Below, in pieces: positions 33,059-45,002 of a DNA stretch of 64,000 nucleotides; within the stretch, counting starts at the first letter, position 1, and every line of letters begins with the position of its first letter. Source of the DNA: Canna indica (lineage: Eukaryota; Streptophyta; Magnoliopsida; Zingiberales; Cannaceae); NCBI GenBank assembly GCA_034359265.1, contig CP136895.1:39512001-39576000 (forward strand), given 5' to 3'. The position numbers and the translations under genes were made by a program. The notes under the pieces were generated by a model that was given only the letters and a program-made list of their open reading frames with translations, was not told the DNA's origin and did not search any database.

Positions 33059-34346
33059 TGTTGGTGAAATGGTCACACTAGAGGGGGGGGAGGGTGAATA
33101 GTGTGTTAACTAAATCTTTAGCCTAATTGCCAATTATTGATTTTAATCTGTTCTTACAACTACTTAGGTAATTCACAAATGTATCAAGATGAATAAGTGT
33201 GGAAGCAATAATAAATGACAACACACAAGAAAAGCAATGCTAACACAATGTGATTTATAGTGGTTCGACCCATATGTATACTGTCCTACCTAAGCACCTC
33301 GCTTAGGATATCCAAACTAGCTTTACTAGATTAATTTGTTTCCTTACAATGAATGTTTTCACCGAAAAGTCTCCACTCTCAACCCAAAGGCATTTTCAAA
33401 CCTAGAAGTATCTCGTCTTCCTACTGAGAGCACTCTCCCACCTCAAACCCTAAGGACAACACAACTAATCCTAGTAAACTAAGTTTACACCGGTGGATTT
33501 AAATCTCAAACACTAAGGCTACCACCCAATTTCAAGACCTACACTCTAGGTCTAACACAAACTCAAAGAGAATCAAACAAACCACAAAAATACAAGTAAA
33601 TGGAGCTATAAATACAATAACACAAATACTTAGCTCCAACAATGAATTCTAACTCCTCTTGATGCCTTGATGATGAATCGATTAAAGCTCTAAGGCAAGA
33701 TCAAGAATGTATGGATCAAAGCTAGGATTCTTGCAAAGAATGGATCAATGAAAGCTTAGAAGGTGTAAGGAATGTCTCAATAGGCTCAACAACTACTAAG
33801 GAAGGATGTCAAGGCTTTTATTTATAAGCCAAGGAGAAAGGAGGCAAGAACACACGTTGCAATGGGCATTTTTCTGCCCATTGGCATCGCTCGGTCGGTC
33901 GCTCGTCCATCGTCAATTGACTGACCGAGTGATCGGCCACCGACTGCCAACCTCACATCGATTTTGGGCCTTTGGCGTTCGATGGTCGGTCGATCGACCA
34001 TCGAACGTCCAGCGACCGGCGCCCTAAAAACCAGATTTTTGATTTTTTGCTCGTTGTTTGTTTTCTAGTTTCGTCTTCGGATTTTGGTTCTTTAGGGGTC
34101 CAAGCATCATACCAAGGATTTTACCATTTATCTAGACACCCTAAATCTAAACTCTAAGTTCTTGAAGAATCCGAGCGCGTCGACCAACGTCCTTCCGATT
34201 TTCTGATTTCTTTGATATTTTCGATCGCGGACATCGTGCGCTAACCAACTTGGAATCTAAAATTAATTCTCCATGAAATCATTAGTTCCATATTTTTTAC
34301 CTTCAAAACCGAGATTAAGACCAAGGTTGAAAACATTAGGCCAACA
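33059..34346 (-). mobile_element. Sirevirus 5' LTR (I) of S5, 1,288 bp
   Basis: Plus-strand reading TGTTGGTGAAATGG to AGGCCAACA. The bases just before it (CTCTGAGACCAAA) are the reversed primer site, one base off. A GTCGATC group lies at about 33890-34020. A TATAAATA box (reverse) is at 33819-33826. Confidence 0.9.
33819..33826 (-). promoter_or_regulatory. TATA box of LTR I
   Basis: TATTTATA on the plus strand, TATAAATA on the element strand, downstream of the palindrome group in element orientation. Confidence 0.6.
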
Positions 34347-35825
34347 TTTTAAGCATAGATACATGGAACACTAGGTGCACTTTATCTATACTGGGAAGCA
34401 AGCTAGGCCATCTCACAGGCTAACGCTCCTCTCCATTTGAGGATAGGGAACAATCTGATAAATCTGGGACTCAGCTTTCCCTTCTTTCCAAACCTCACTA
34501 CCCCCTTCATGGGGGATACTTTCAGGAATACCATGCCCCCCTCTGTTGGCCGAGGGTTTCTCTCTTGTGTTCTATTCTCTCTATGATTATTTTGATGATA
34601 ACAAACCAAGTTTTAACAAAGTTCTTGAAGCATGAAAGTCACAGGATGTTGGTATCGTTGCTCGCGGCATCGTCTCAATTCGACAAATCTTTACAGCGAC
34701 TTATAGAAGTTCGACGTGTGCACCAAAGATGCCTTGGATGAGTCTAGAGAACATGTAAATCACCTAGTTGACGCATGCTGGAGACCAAAACCCGAAAACA
34801 AAGAATGCAAAGAAAAATTAGCAAAAAACCTGATTTCCAGGTTCAGTCGCACATTCGGTCGACCGAATTGTGCCCAAAAGTGGCGAAAGGCTTTGGTCAA
34901 TCGATTGATGATCGACCAGCACGCGACCAAGCATCGCCAACGGGCAGAAAAACACCCGTTGACGAGCCTTGGTGTTTGGGGGGTTATAAACACCCATCAC
35001 AAACTCATTCCTTTGTTAATACTAATGCTTCTAAGCCTCAAAGAGTCATCCCTAGCATCTCCTAAGCTCTTTCTTGATCAAATCCTTAAAACCTAGCTCT
35101 TGATCCCTCATCTTCAAGTGTTCTTCATTGGAGGGATTCTTCAAGCTTGCTAGGCTCAAGAAGAAGATGTGATCTTATTGTGATAAGTCCTCTTTTCTCT
35201 TCTTGTGATTGAAGTGTTTTTCAGTTTGTTTTACCGTGTTATAATTTGATTGTGTAATTGACCTAGTGTAGGGTCATGTGAGTTGTGGTTACCTTGGTGT
35301 TTAAGGTGTAAAGCCACTTGTGTAAACTAGGTTAGAGGTAGTTTCTAGGTATTGAGGTGGGAAAGCTCATTCGGTGTGAAGGTGGATACTTACGGGTGTG
35401 GAAGTGCCTTCTAAGTGAGTGTAGGGTCTCTTCGGTGTAAATTCCTCAATTGTAAGCTACTTGTAACTTAGGTGATTTGTGTGAAATCCTAAGCACGGTA
35501 CTTAGGTAGTGGAGTAGACGGTGTTGCCAAACCAATAAAAATCCTTGTGTTAGCATTGCATATTGTGTTTTTATTTAATTGTTATATCACATGCTTCATC
35601 ATATTACTTTGAAGGTATAAATTGACTAAATTATTCAAGAAACGTTTAAACTTGAATTTAGTCTAATTTATTAGATAACACACAATTCACCCCCCCCCCC
35701 CCCCTCTAGTGTGACCATTTCTCCAACACCCTCCCCAAACTCCACATCTCGGGCCTTTCTACCAACATACATCTTTTGGCAACTCTGAGCTGCCAAGAGC
35801 ATTTCTTTGAGAGATTACGCAATCA
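34347..35825 (-). pseudogene. Tekay-type Gypsy pol, integrase C-terminus, split by a solo LTR
   Basis: Reading minus from about 35825: LLAAQSCQKMYVGRKARDVEF (35800-35740), interrupted by LTR J. It resumes as MVFLKVSPMKGVVRFGKKGK and LSPRFI (34530-34440). This is the chromovirus integrase C-terminal block, in the family GDxVFLKVSPxKGVxRFGKKGKLSPR. Stops follow, and the FHVSMLK-like end is at 34347-34370. It is the only internal piece of the Tekay family whose LTRs recur in this window. Confidence 0.8.
34544..35728 (+). mobile_element. Solo Sirevirus LTR (J), 1,185 bp
   Basis: TGTTGGCCGAGGG start, TTCTCCAACA end, with CCCTC on both sides. The Tekay integrase frame reads through once the LTR and one CCCTC are removed. 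It has a modest GTCGACC group (34852-34930) and TATAAA at 34985-34990. A C run of about 15 lies just before CTCTAGTG near its end. Confidence 0.9.
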
Positions 35826-36460
35826 TGATTTCCCTTCTTGGCTTTGATCTTAAAGCATAGAGCATAGAGCCAAAATAGATGATAGAATGTTTGAGTTTGC
35901 TAGTGGTCCATCGCAACTTGTATCGTGATATATTAGTTATTATGTTAATGGGTACAAATTTCACACAGTTGAATATTTGTTTACAAAGATGACTGAATGT
36001 CGGGGTCTGCATCAAGGGGACAATGCATGCTGAACGTGATGTCAATTTTTACGGACTATTGAAAGAATTCATAGAATTGCACTTTTTGGATTGGAAATCA
36101 GTTGTCCTTTTTAAATGTCATTGGTTCAATACAAGCAATAGAGGCATGAGATTTCATCCAAAGTATAAACTTGTCGAGGTCAATTACAAACCGAAATTGG
36201 CTTCAAATGAGCCTTTTAGATTGTCATCTCAAGCCCAACAAGTATATTATACGCAGTATCCATCTCGAGAGAAAGATATGGAAGATTGGAGTGTAGTCTC
36301 CAAGACTAAAGCTAGAGGAAGAATTGATCTGGTAGCTGGAGAGAACGAGCCAATACATGATGTGACAGATGACTTCTATCAAGAAAAGGATCATTCTTAA
36401 AGTGCAGCGAGTCAGTCCAATACTCGAGGATGATGACATAGAGTTAATTCAATTGGAAGT
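35826..36460 (+). pseudogene. CACTA TNP2-type transposase, C-terminal part (element 3)
   Basis: Reading through frameshifts: FASGPSQLV, YVNGYKFHT (about 35895-35960), then a clean stretch 36023-36400. That stretch contains DVNFYGLLKEFIEL, KSVVLFKCHWF and PFRLSSQAQQVYY. This is the DUF4216-like C-terminal region of plant TNP2/TNPD proteins, the catalytic CACTA transposase. The DDE core lies upstream and is absent. It breaks off near 36460 into 27-bp repeats. Confidence 0.75.
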
Positions 36461-36606
36461 GCCCCCTCGGCCAGTAGCCCCAGCTCGGCCCCCTCAGTCG
36501 TTCACTCCAATTCAGCCTCCACGGTCGATCACTCCAACTCGACTTATACGATCACCTACTCCAGATCGTCCTCTGCAACCATTCATTCCCGTTTGACCCC
36601 CACGGT
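36461..36606. repeat. 27-bp tandem repeats, left copy
   Basis: About five units of a 27-bp repeat (core CCTCGGCC..., CCCAGCTCGG, TTCACTCCAA). The same repeat recurs at 49279-49555. In this copy one frame reads 9-residue units like RPPQSFTPI and QPPRSITPT. I take it as U3 of the Tat-type LTR rather than protein. Confidence 0.65.
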
Positions 36607-37060
36607 CACCAAGTTGAGCTCTCCAAGTTGACGCATGTTGAATACCCCGACAGAGCTCGGGGGCTATGGACTTGACTAGAACTACTTGACCCAGTGGGAA
36701 TAGACCCAACAATGCCCCATAACTCACCTCAAGCCAAACCAGACGGCTCCGCCCGGGGGCTCCACCCGGCCACACTCCTGAACCTGACTTGAGCCAAACA
36801 GAATGGCTCTGCTCGGCGGCTTCACCCGACCATACAAGGACATCCACGTCCTTCCTCATCACAAGGGATACAACATTACAAGCTCGTCATCTTCGAGATC
36901 AGCCTCAACCCATTCTGAGCAATATCCCCATTGAGATTATTCATTACATCCACCTTGGAGTCCTACTAACATGAGCGTCGAAGTATCTTTTTTAGGTCTC
37001 CCCCCTTCCCCCCGTCGGAGTTGCACCTAACTAGGAGATACACCAAGCCAAACCAGACTA
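36607..37060 (-). mobile_element. Tat-type Gypsy LTR/3' region, remnant
   Basis: GC-rich sequence with GAGCTCGGGGGCTATGG, a motif typical of Tat/Retand LTRs. A stretch about 36667-36760 resembles 46745-46830 in opposite orientation. No clean LTR ends could be defined, so its limits are uncertain. Confidence 0.4.
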
Positions 37061-38596
37061 CTCTGATCCTCAAGTAGGAACAAAGCGCATAATAGCCTGC
37101 TAATCTTTTAAATTTACCTAGATTGGAAGTGTGTTCCGGGATCTTGCCTCATTTGAGGTAATTTATGTAAGGGGTTCTCCAGTCTGCACTTTGATCGACT
37201 ATTTGGACTTGCGCCGAGGTGTCAGCTGATTGGATGCTCGGATGTTCGAGGACTTGCTGAATAACCGGCCTATTGTTCTGAGGCTTTTTGGTAATAGTGA
37301 GTTTGGATAACAGGTCGGCTCGGGTATTTTCTTCCTGAGGTATGTGCTGAATCACATAACTATCGAAGTTAGTGATTAAAGAATGTACGAGTGAGAAATA
37401 CCTTTCGAGGTAGGAGTCCCATGCTTGGCAGGTGTCCTTGACTTGTCCTACGACAAGTTGTGAGTCGCTTTTCATCACTATGCTCCGAGCCTTCACTTCT
37501 TGGGCAAGCTTTGGCCTGGTGAACAGATCTTCATACTCTGCCTAGCTGTTGCTAGCTTTGAAATGGAATTGGAGGGACTGTTCTAGGACGATTCCCTGAC
37601 CATTCTCGAAAATGATGTTTGCCCCACTTCCTTTTTCGTAGGAGGTGCCATCTAGAAATAGCGTCCAAGTTTCGACCTGTTGTGGTTTGTCCAAGACTGG
37701 TGGGCTAGTAAGAAAGTATTTGAGCTCCTCAAAAGCCTTTTCACATTTTTCATCCCAATGGAAATTATGTTTCTTCCATAAGATTTTAAAGAAGCGGACG
37801 GCTCAATTGGCCGACCTGGAGAGGAATCTGGACAATATGAGTTGATGTACTTCCTTGATATTGTGCGGGCTTCGCATCTCTTGAAGGGCTCGGCATTTCT
37901 CCGAATTAGCTTCTATCCCACAGTGCATTAGCATGAAGCCGAGAAATTTACCGTCGTGAACTCCGAAAGCGCACTTTTTCAGGTTTAATCTCATGTTGTA
38001 ATGAATGAGCTGGTTGAAGATCTCGATAAGATCAATATAATGGTTTTCGGTGGCTGGCGTTTTGCCAACCATGTCATCGACATACACTTCCACGTTGAGA
38101 CTGATTTGTTTTTCGAAGACTCGGTTCATCAGGCGTTGATATGTGGTTCTTGCATTTTTAAGCTCGATCGAAGGACATTACCTTGCAACATAAGTTTGCA
38201 TATTCGGTAATGAAAGTCATTTTTTCTTCATCATCCGGGTTCATCTGGATTTGGTTGTAGCTTGAATAGGCATCCAAGAAGCTTAAATATTTATATCCTG
38301 AGGAGTCGTCGATGAGTTTGTCGATGCTCGCCAATGGGTAAGAATCCTTTGGGCAGGCTTTATTGAGGTCGGTGAAGTCGACATACACATCTGCCACTTT
38401 CCTGAGTGCTTTTTGACCATTACAACATTTGCGAGCCATGTTGTAAATCAAATTTTTTTGCTAAATTTTGCCTTTAGTAACTTCTCGGTCTCTTTGAGGG
38501 ATGCCTTTTGTCACTCGATTCCAAGCATTCTTTTCTTTTGGGCTACTACTATGACCCGAGGGTCGATGGTCAGTCTATGGCACATGACTTGGGGAT
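37061..38596 (-). pseudogene. Tat-lineage Ty3/Gypsy pol: RT and RNase H with internal deletion
   Basis: Minus-strand order: HRLTIDPRVIVVAQKKR, TWLANVVMVKK, VDFTDLNKACPKDSYPLASID (38395-38335), FLDAYSSYNQIQM, VEVYVDDMVGKTP (RT catalytic YVDD, about 38075), LNLKKCAFGV, GKFLGFM. The frame then passes from KAFEELKYFLTSPPVLDKP straight to WTLFLDGTSYEKGSGA, the second (archaeal-type) RNase H of Tat elements, with SDSQLVVGQV at about 37465. About 140 residues holding the first RNase H are missing. It ends around DWRTPYINYLK near 37149; integrase is gone. Confidence 0.85.
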
Positions 38597-40003
38597 TGTT
38601 GGAGAAATGGCCTATACTAGAGGGGGGTGAATAGTGTGTTTGCTAAATACTTAACCTAAATCCAATTTTATTCATTTCTTGATTAGTTAGCCAGGAGTTC
38701 AATTCAACTAGATGAATGAGGAAGCAAGTAAATAATTCAAGCAATCAAAACTCAAAGTAAGCAATACAAACAAGAAGATTTATAGTGGTTTGGCCCCAAT
38801 GCCTAAGCACCTCCGCTTAGGATTTCCAACTTAGCTTTACTAGATTATAATTGTTTCTTACACTTCAGGAGTTTTCCTCGAAGAATCTCCACTCTGACAA
38901 CAAGGCGCTTTCACACCCGAAAGTCTTCTCCTTCTCATCGATAGCACTCTCCCACTTCAAACCCTAAAGTATAACAAGAACTAATCCTAATAAACTAAGT
39001 ATACCGGTGGACTTATGCCTCTACACCATGGCAACCACCAAACTCAAGATCTACACACTAGATCTTTACACACTTGAGAAATACAACAACTAAACAATAA
39101 AATACACAAGTAATGGAGCAATTAATCAAAATAATAAACTACTTAGCTCCAACACAAGATCGTAGCTTCCTCTTAATGCCTTTGATGATGAAACTCAAGG
39201 TTGAAGGCTCAATCAAGAAGGTATAAACTCAAAGCTAGGGTTTTCCACAAAGATTGGCTCAAAGAAGCTTAGGGATGATCAAAAGATGTCTCATGAAGTG
39301 TTGGTGGCCATAGGAAGGCTTAGAAGGCCTTCAAATAGGCAGAATATGAAGTAGATGCCGGGCTCATCCGATAGAATTCAAAATAGAGCCGTTTGGGACA
39401 TTCTGGGAATTCTTCTAGGAATACTCAAAAAGTACCTTTACTTTTTGAGATATTCCAAAATGTACATCCGGGATGTTTCGGGATGTTCTGGGCTATTCTG
39501 GAATGTCCATCCAGGATGTTCCGAGATGTTCCGAGATGTTTCGGGCTATTACGGAATGTCCATCCGAGATATTTCAGAATGTTCTGAGGTATTTAGGAAT
39601 GTCCATCCGGGATGTTCCGGGCTATTCCGAGATGTTACAACATCTTATCCCATAATTCGAAATATTTTGGAATGTTACAACATTCCATCTGCAATGTTAC
39701 AACATTTCATCTAGCATGTTGTTTATGACTTGGAAACTCCTGGTAATATATTAGGTTTATGTCCTAGGGATATTTGCATCATTATGAGAATTAATACAAT
39801 CATTATAGACACCCTAAACCTAAACTATATTCTTCCCAAAGAGCTCCAAACGTTGACGAGCGTCTTCTCTGATTTCTCCGATTGGGGACGTCGTGCGCTA
39901 TTCGATATGGAACCTAAAAATATTTCTTCATGAAAACATTAGTTTCATGTTTGTTATCATCAAAATCGAGATTAAGACCAGTGTTGAAAATCTTAGGCCA
40001 ATA
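38597..40003 (-). mobile_element. 3' LTR (K) of S6, 1,407 bp
   Basis: Plus-strand reading TGTTGGAGAAATGG to TAGGCCAATA (end mutated). In place of GTCGAC units it holds a repeat array of GGGATGTTCCGGG and CATCCGGGATG-like units at 39455-39640. Confidence 0.9.
39455..39720. repeat. GGATGTTCCGGG-type repeat array of LTR K
   Basis: Imperfect units such as GAATGTCCATCC, GGGATGTTCCGGGC and TATTCCG occur many times, with partial self-complementarity (CCGGGATGTTCCGG). A matching array is in LTR L at 44505-44740. Confidence 0.85.
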
Positions 40004-42267
40004 ATTTCCCCCTTTTTGATGATTACAAACAACCTTAAGAAAATATTTTCATTTAAGCATAAAGGAAGTCAAGCATGAGATTACTCCCCCTGTCAACATG
40101 CATATCTAGATAAAAATTTTCCCCCTATCTATATGCATGGATTTCCTATATTTTCTTCACTTTTACCCATATTTTTCTCCCCCTTTTGACATCAATCAAA
40201 AATGGCAAGAAAAGTAGGGGTGAGCATGGACCGGTTAACCGGTCCATTAGCAAAAAAAAAAACCGGTCCATTAACTTCGGTTAACCGCTATTTCGGTTTC
40301 GGTTTTTTCGGTTCGGTTAACCGATAATTTTCGGTTAACCAATAAATTTTTTTAACCTACAAACATAATAATATTATGCAAATCATGGAGAAAAATCTAA
40401 ATAAATAGCAAATTCTCATTGAGAAAAAAGAAAAAAAAAGTGAAATCATTGAACCAAGATAATGTTCTACAAAAACTAATATTTTTATTTTTATTTTTTA
40501 AAATATTTTTTGATTTTTTTAAATTTTTTTAATATTTTTTTGATTTTTTTAATATTTTTTATAATTTTTTTAATACTTTTTATAATTTTTTATAATTTTT
40601 TATAATTTTCTGTAATTTTTTATAATTTTTCATAATTTATAAATTATTATTTTATATATATATATAATTAATAAATTATATCCAACCGGTCGATTAACCG
40701 AAACCGGTGGACTTTTTACCTCTCGGACCGAAACCGAAAACCGATTTTTCCAAAAAAAAAAACCGAAACCGAAAAAACCGGTTCGGTTAACCGGAAAAAC
40801 CGGTTCGATTTCAGACCGGTTTTCCGGTTAACCGGAAAACCGGTTTTTTTTGCTCACCCCTACAGAAAAGTCTACTAAAGTCAAAGTTGAGACTTAAACA
40901 CAATTTTTCATTAAAAAGAAGTTTTTCAACTTGAGGAATGAAAGCTACATACAAATATGAGACTAAGTAATAAATGATTTTATAGAATGATAACTAGAAT
41001 TCAAATCCAGAAATCATGTATAAACTCAAGTATCAATGTTTTCAAGTATCGATCAAAATATCAAAAATCATTTTAGAAATAATTTTCACGAGACAAAAAG
41101 CGAACGAAACCAAAAACATGATTTTAACCTCATACTTGAAGTCCCATTCAATGATTTTGAATAAAAAGCAAAGTACCGGAAAAATGAGTTCTTGATGGAA
41201 AGATACTTTGGATTTCTAAAAATAAACTTCGAAAATCAATGATAAATCACAATTTTCATGAAAATTTCTAAAAGTTTTACTAGAGAAACTATATTTTTCA
41301 ATGAAGATGCAGTTTGAAGAATCGGTCAAAAATGATTTTTTTACATTTTTATAAAAATAACTGAACATGATGAAATTTTCAATGACATTTTTGTAAATAT
41401 CAGTTATTTTTTAAAACACTTCTAGATTTCATTCAAACTTTCCAGATACCAATATATGGTCATGAAAAGCATGTCTATCAAGTTTGATATGAAAATAATA
41501 TCAGTTGATCAAGATTTAAACTTAGCATGATTTAATTCAAAAATAAGCATGGAATGGCCTAAGTATCAAATTTTTATCTACTCATGAGATTTCAATCATT
41601 TATCATGCATAATCAATCGTGAGCATAGAGAAAATATTTTATCAGGTATATTGAGATATTAAACAAGAATTTGCCTAAATGAAAACCATACCTCATTTAC
41701 TTTTCAATTTTCATCAAAATAGCCTTCCATTTTTAATAACTTGCAAGTAATCATCATTAGTTGAATAATGAAAATATAGCTACATGCATGCTATCAAACT
41801 AAATAGCCAAGGGAAATGAAATTTTCATTTGTGAGTTTCAACCTAAGCTAGATAGCGAGAAATTCGTTTTAAAATGAATCATCATGAAACCAAAACGAAT
41901 TAAGAGATCACAAGATATAAAATATTTGAAAACATGATTTCCAACCCTTTCTATTGGTTAAAAACCGAAAGGCCACAATGAGCCTACGATTTAGAACCGC
42001 AAGATCGCATAAGCTCGTTATAAGCTACATAGGTCTCCGAAGAGACCGAGAAATCAAATTCAAAAATCATTTTCAAAATTTTATCAAGAGTGGAGAAACC
42101 AACTCAAATCACACATGTATCATATACTCCAACTTAAATAAAATCAAGGAAAGTAAGGAGATTATACCAAATATACCCATACTTATGTCATCATGATGAC
42201 TTGAAGTTGCAATTTTGAATTTGTGTAGCTTTGAATCCTGATTCAACTCCCATCAACCATCATCAAC
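40004..42267 (-). repeat. Non-coding pol-replacing region of S6
   Basis: No pol motif. Reversed homologue of the S2, S4 and S7 regions (for example CATTTTTGTAAATATCAG versus the reversed form in S4). After removing the hAT insert about 1.6 kb remain, the shortest of the four. Confidence 0.75.
40215..40862. mobile_element. Non-autonomous hAT-like element, 648 bp
   Basis: Ends are TAGGGGTGAGCA and TGCTCACCCCTA, perfect inverted termini. Flanks AAGAAAAG and CAGAAAAG form an 8-bp duplication with one change, as expected for hAT. Both arms are filled with CCGGTTAACCGG and GGTTCGGTT palindromes. The centre is a T-rich low-complexity stretch (about 40480-40680). No coding capacity. Confidence 0.9.
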
Positions 42268-43608
42268 TCATCCTTGTGTGGTTGTTCCCCCTACAAGGGA
42301 ACATGAAATCCTTGGTACCCAAATTGCTTTGGGTCCTTGGGGGTTAGAGGGCTTAGCTACCCAAAGTGCCTTAACACCATTGGGATTCATCTTAAATGCA
42401 CAATCATATATAGCATGCCCGTAAACACCACAACAAAAATAATGACTATGAAATTCTTTCTTTTTATCATTTTTGTGAACATGAGGTCTAAAGTTAGAAT
42501 GCTTGACCATTAGAACTATGATGAGCATGAACATTCTTAAAGGAAACATTTTTCTTTTGAGGTTTCCTAAATGAGACATTTCGATTTTTAGAATTAAAAG
42601 TAGAAGCATTAACTTTCCTACTCAAAATCAACATATCATTTTTCAACTCATTCATAGATTTATGCAATGCATGTAATTGAGATTTTAACATGCAATTCTC
42701 ATTTTCTAAATTGTTATTTTTATGTTTCAAGTCCTTAATCTCAAATTCCATATTATCATGGCATGAATCAAATTTAGACTTTAATTTTTCATTTTCTAAT
42801 TTAAATTCATGCAAACGAGAATTAAGCATCACTTTTTCCTTTTTAGCATTTTATTTTCCTTATCCTTTCTAACAAGCAAGGCATACATCTTTCTACACTC
42901 ATCTACTAACTCATCATGTGGCATGTCATGAGATCTAGTAGAGCTATCATTATCATTAGCATTAGCATGACTAGATGAAGGAGAGTGTACCTCATCATTA
43001 GCATCCATGAGGCTAACTTTTGATGTGGCTTCATAGTCATGGCTAGAGGGTGCTTCAAATGAATGAGAGGAGGAGGTGGAAGCACTTGACCTCCTTTTTG
43101 CCTTGTTCTTCATGGTAGGGCAATTCTTCTTCACATGTCCTTTTTCCTTGCATAGTGGCAAATCATCATTCTCTTTCGGCTTTTTGTACTCCTTTGACTA
43201 AAGACACTATGGGCTTCAAAAACCTCATTAGAACTAGGAGTATGACAATTGTCATCAACTCCCTCATTTAAAGTGATAAGCTCCTCGGTTTTTACATAAT
43301 CATATAGCATATTTAAACAAGCTCAAATATTGAATGCGGAAGTACAATGCATGACCTTTTCAAGGATATCATTTTCCAAAGAACAAAATATGCAATTCAT
43401 AGCTTTAGCATTTAACTCAAACATATCAATTTGTTCTTGGGTTCATGCATTCATGTTTTTCTTATGTTCAATATATTGAATATTTACCATGTTAAAAACA
43501 CCTAACTAAACCTTGTGTCTTTAGGAATGTGTACATTCTATTCTTCCAAAGACCAAAGTTAGACTCATCGAACCTAGGAGGTGTAGACGCTATCAACTCT
43601 AGTGCCAT
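42268..43608 (-). pseudogene. Gag of S6, frameshifted
   Basis: Starts with the family Gag N-terminus (MALELIASTPPRFDES-like, 43608 down). The first zinc knuckle reads PLCKEKGHVKKNC, with its first cysteine lost. A coiled coil and the second knuckle CCGVYGHAIYDC follow, then the tail GPKAIWVPRISCSLVGG. It ends TQG-stop at 42268-42270. At least three frame breaks (near 43160, 42830 and 42600) keep it from being translated. No protease follows, as in S2, S4 and S7. Confidence 0.85.
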
Positions 43609-43659
43609 TTCCGAATCTAAGCAAAGTGTAGAAGAGATGGTGAAATCTCAAGCAACAGA

Positions 43660-43676
43660 CCCGCTCTGATACCAAA
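43660..43676 (-). promoter_or_regulatory. Primer-binding site of S6
   Basis: Plus-strand GCTCTGATACCAAA next to the 5' LTR, that is TTTGGTATCAGAGC on the element strand. A perfect initiator tRNA-Met type site. Confidence 0.85.
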
Positions 43677-45002
43677 TGTTGGTGAAATGGCCTACACTAG
43701 AGGGGGGGTGAATAGTGTGTTTGCTAAATACTTAACCTAAATCCAGTTTTATTCGTTTCTTGATTAGTTAGCCAAGAGTTCAATTCAACTAAATGAATGT
43801 GGAAGCAATTAAATAATTCAAGTAATCAAAACACAAAGTAAGCAATGCAAACAATAAGATTTATAGTGGTTCAGCCTCAATGTCTACTCCACTACCTAAG
43901 CACCCCCGCTTAGGATTTCCAACTTAGCTTTACTAAATTATAATTGTTTCCTTACACTTGAGGACTTTTCCCCGGAGAATCTCCACTCTCACACCAAGGC
44001 ACTTCCACACCCATAAGTCTATGCCTTCTCACCAAGAGCACTCTCCCACCTCAAACCCTAAAGGACAACAAGAACTAATCCTACTAAAATAAGTACACTT
44101 GTGGACTTATGCCTCTACACCAATGCAACCACCAAACTCAAGATCTACAGACTAGATCTTTACACACTTGAGAAATACAACAAGTAAACAATAAAATACA
44201 CAAGTAATGGAGCAATTAATCAAAACAATAAACTACTTAGCTCCAACACAAGATTCTAGCTTCCTAAACTCAAGGTTGAAGGCTCAATCAAGAAGGTAGA
44301 AGCTCAAAGCTAGGCTTTTCTACAAAGATTGGCTCAAAGAAGCTTAGGGATGATCAAAAGATGTATCATGAAGTGTTGGTGGTCATAGGAAGGCTTATAA
44401 GGCCATTAAATCGGTAGAACATTAAGTAGAGGTCAGGCTCAATGGGTAGAATTCAAAATAGAGCCATTGGAGGCATTTGAGAATACTCAAAAAGTACTGG
44501 TACATTTTGGGCTATTCCGAAATGTACATCCGGGATGTTCTGGGCTATTCCAGGATATTCCGAGATATTTCGGGTTATTTCAGAATGTCCATCCAGGATG
44601 TTTCGAGATGTTCTGGGATGTTCTAGGCTATTCCGAAATGTCCATCCGAGATATTTCGGGCTATTTCGGATTATCCATCTAGGATGTTCCGGGCTATTCC
44701 GGGATTATCCATAATCCGGGATATTCTGGAATGTTGTTTATGACTTGGGAACTCTTGGTAATAAATTAGGTTCATGTAGTAGGGATATTTGCATCATTAT
44801 GAGGATGATACCCTAAACATAAACTCTATTCTTCCCAAAGAGTCCCAAGCGTCGACGAGCGTCCTTGCCGATTTCTCCGATTGGAGACGTCGTGCGCTAT
44901 CCGATATGGAACCTGAAAATCTTTCTTCATGAAAATATTAGTTCCATGTTTGTTATCATCAACACCGAGATTAAGACCAAGGTTGAAAACCATAGGCTAA
45001 CA
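43677..45002 (-). mobile_element. 5' LTR (L) of S6, 1,326 bp
   Basis: Plus-strand reading TGTTGGTGAAATGG to TAGGCTAACA. It is the partner of LTR K, sharing its special repeat array (44505-44740) and U5. A TTATAAG element near 44397 may act as its TATA box on the minus strand. Confidence 0.9.

Larger units (their letters stand above)
38597..45002 (-). mobile_element. Sirevirus S6, complete gag-only element (minus)
   Basis: A full element of 6,406 bp: 5' LTR (right) 43677-45002, primer site, gag 43608-42268, non-coding region, reversed polypurine tract ATTTCCCCCTTTTTGATG, 3' LTR (left) 38597-40003. It splits the Tat pol frame between AWMPANVLGIS and VMCHRLTIDP. Flanks are GGGAT and AGGAC. The uninterrupted codons predict GGGAC, so each flank has one transition. 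A 648-bp hAT-type element lies inside. Confidence 0.9.

Noticed and set aside
39355..39714. 119-codon frame of LTR K with repeated SGLFWNVHPGC units
   Set aside because: Read on the strand opposite to the element and generated by the GGATGTTCCGGG repeat array.
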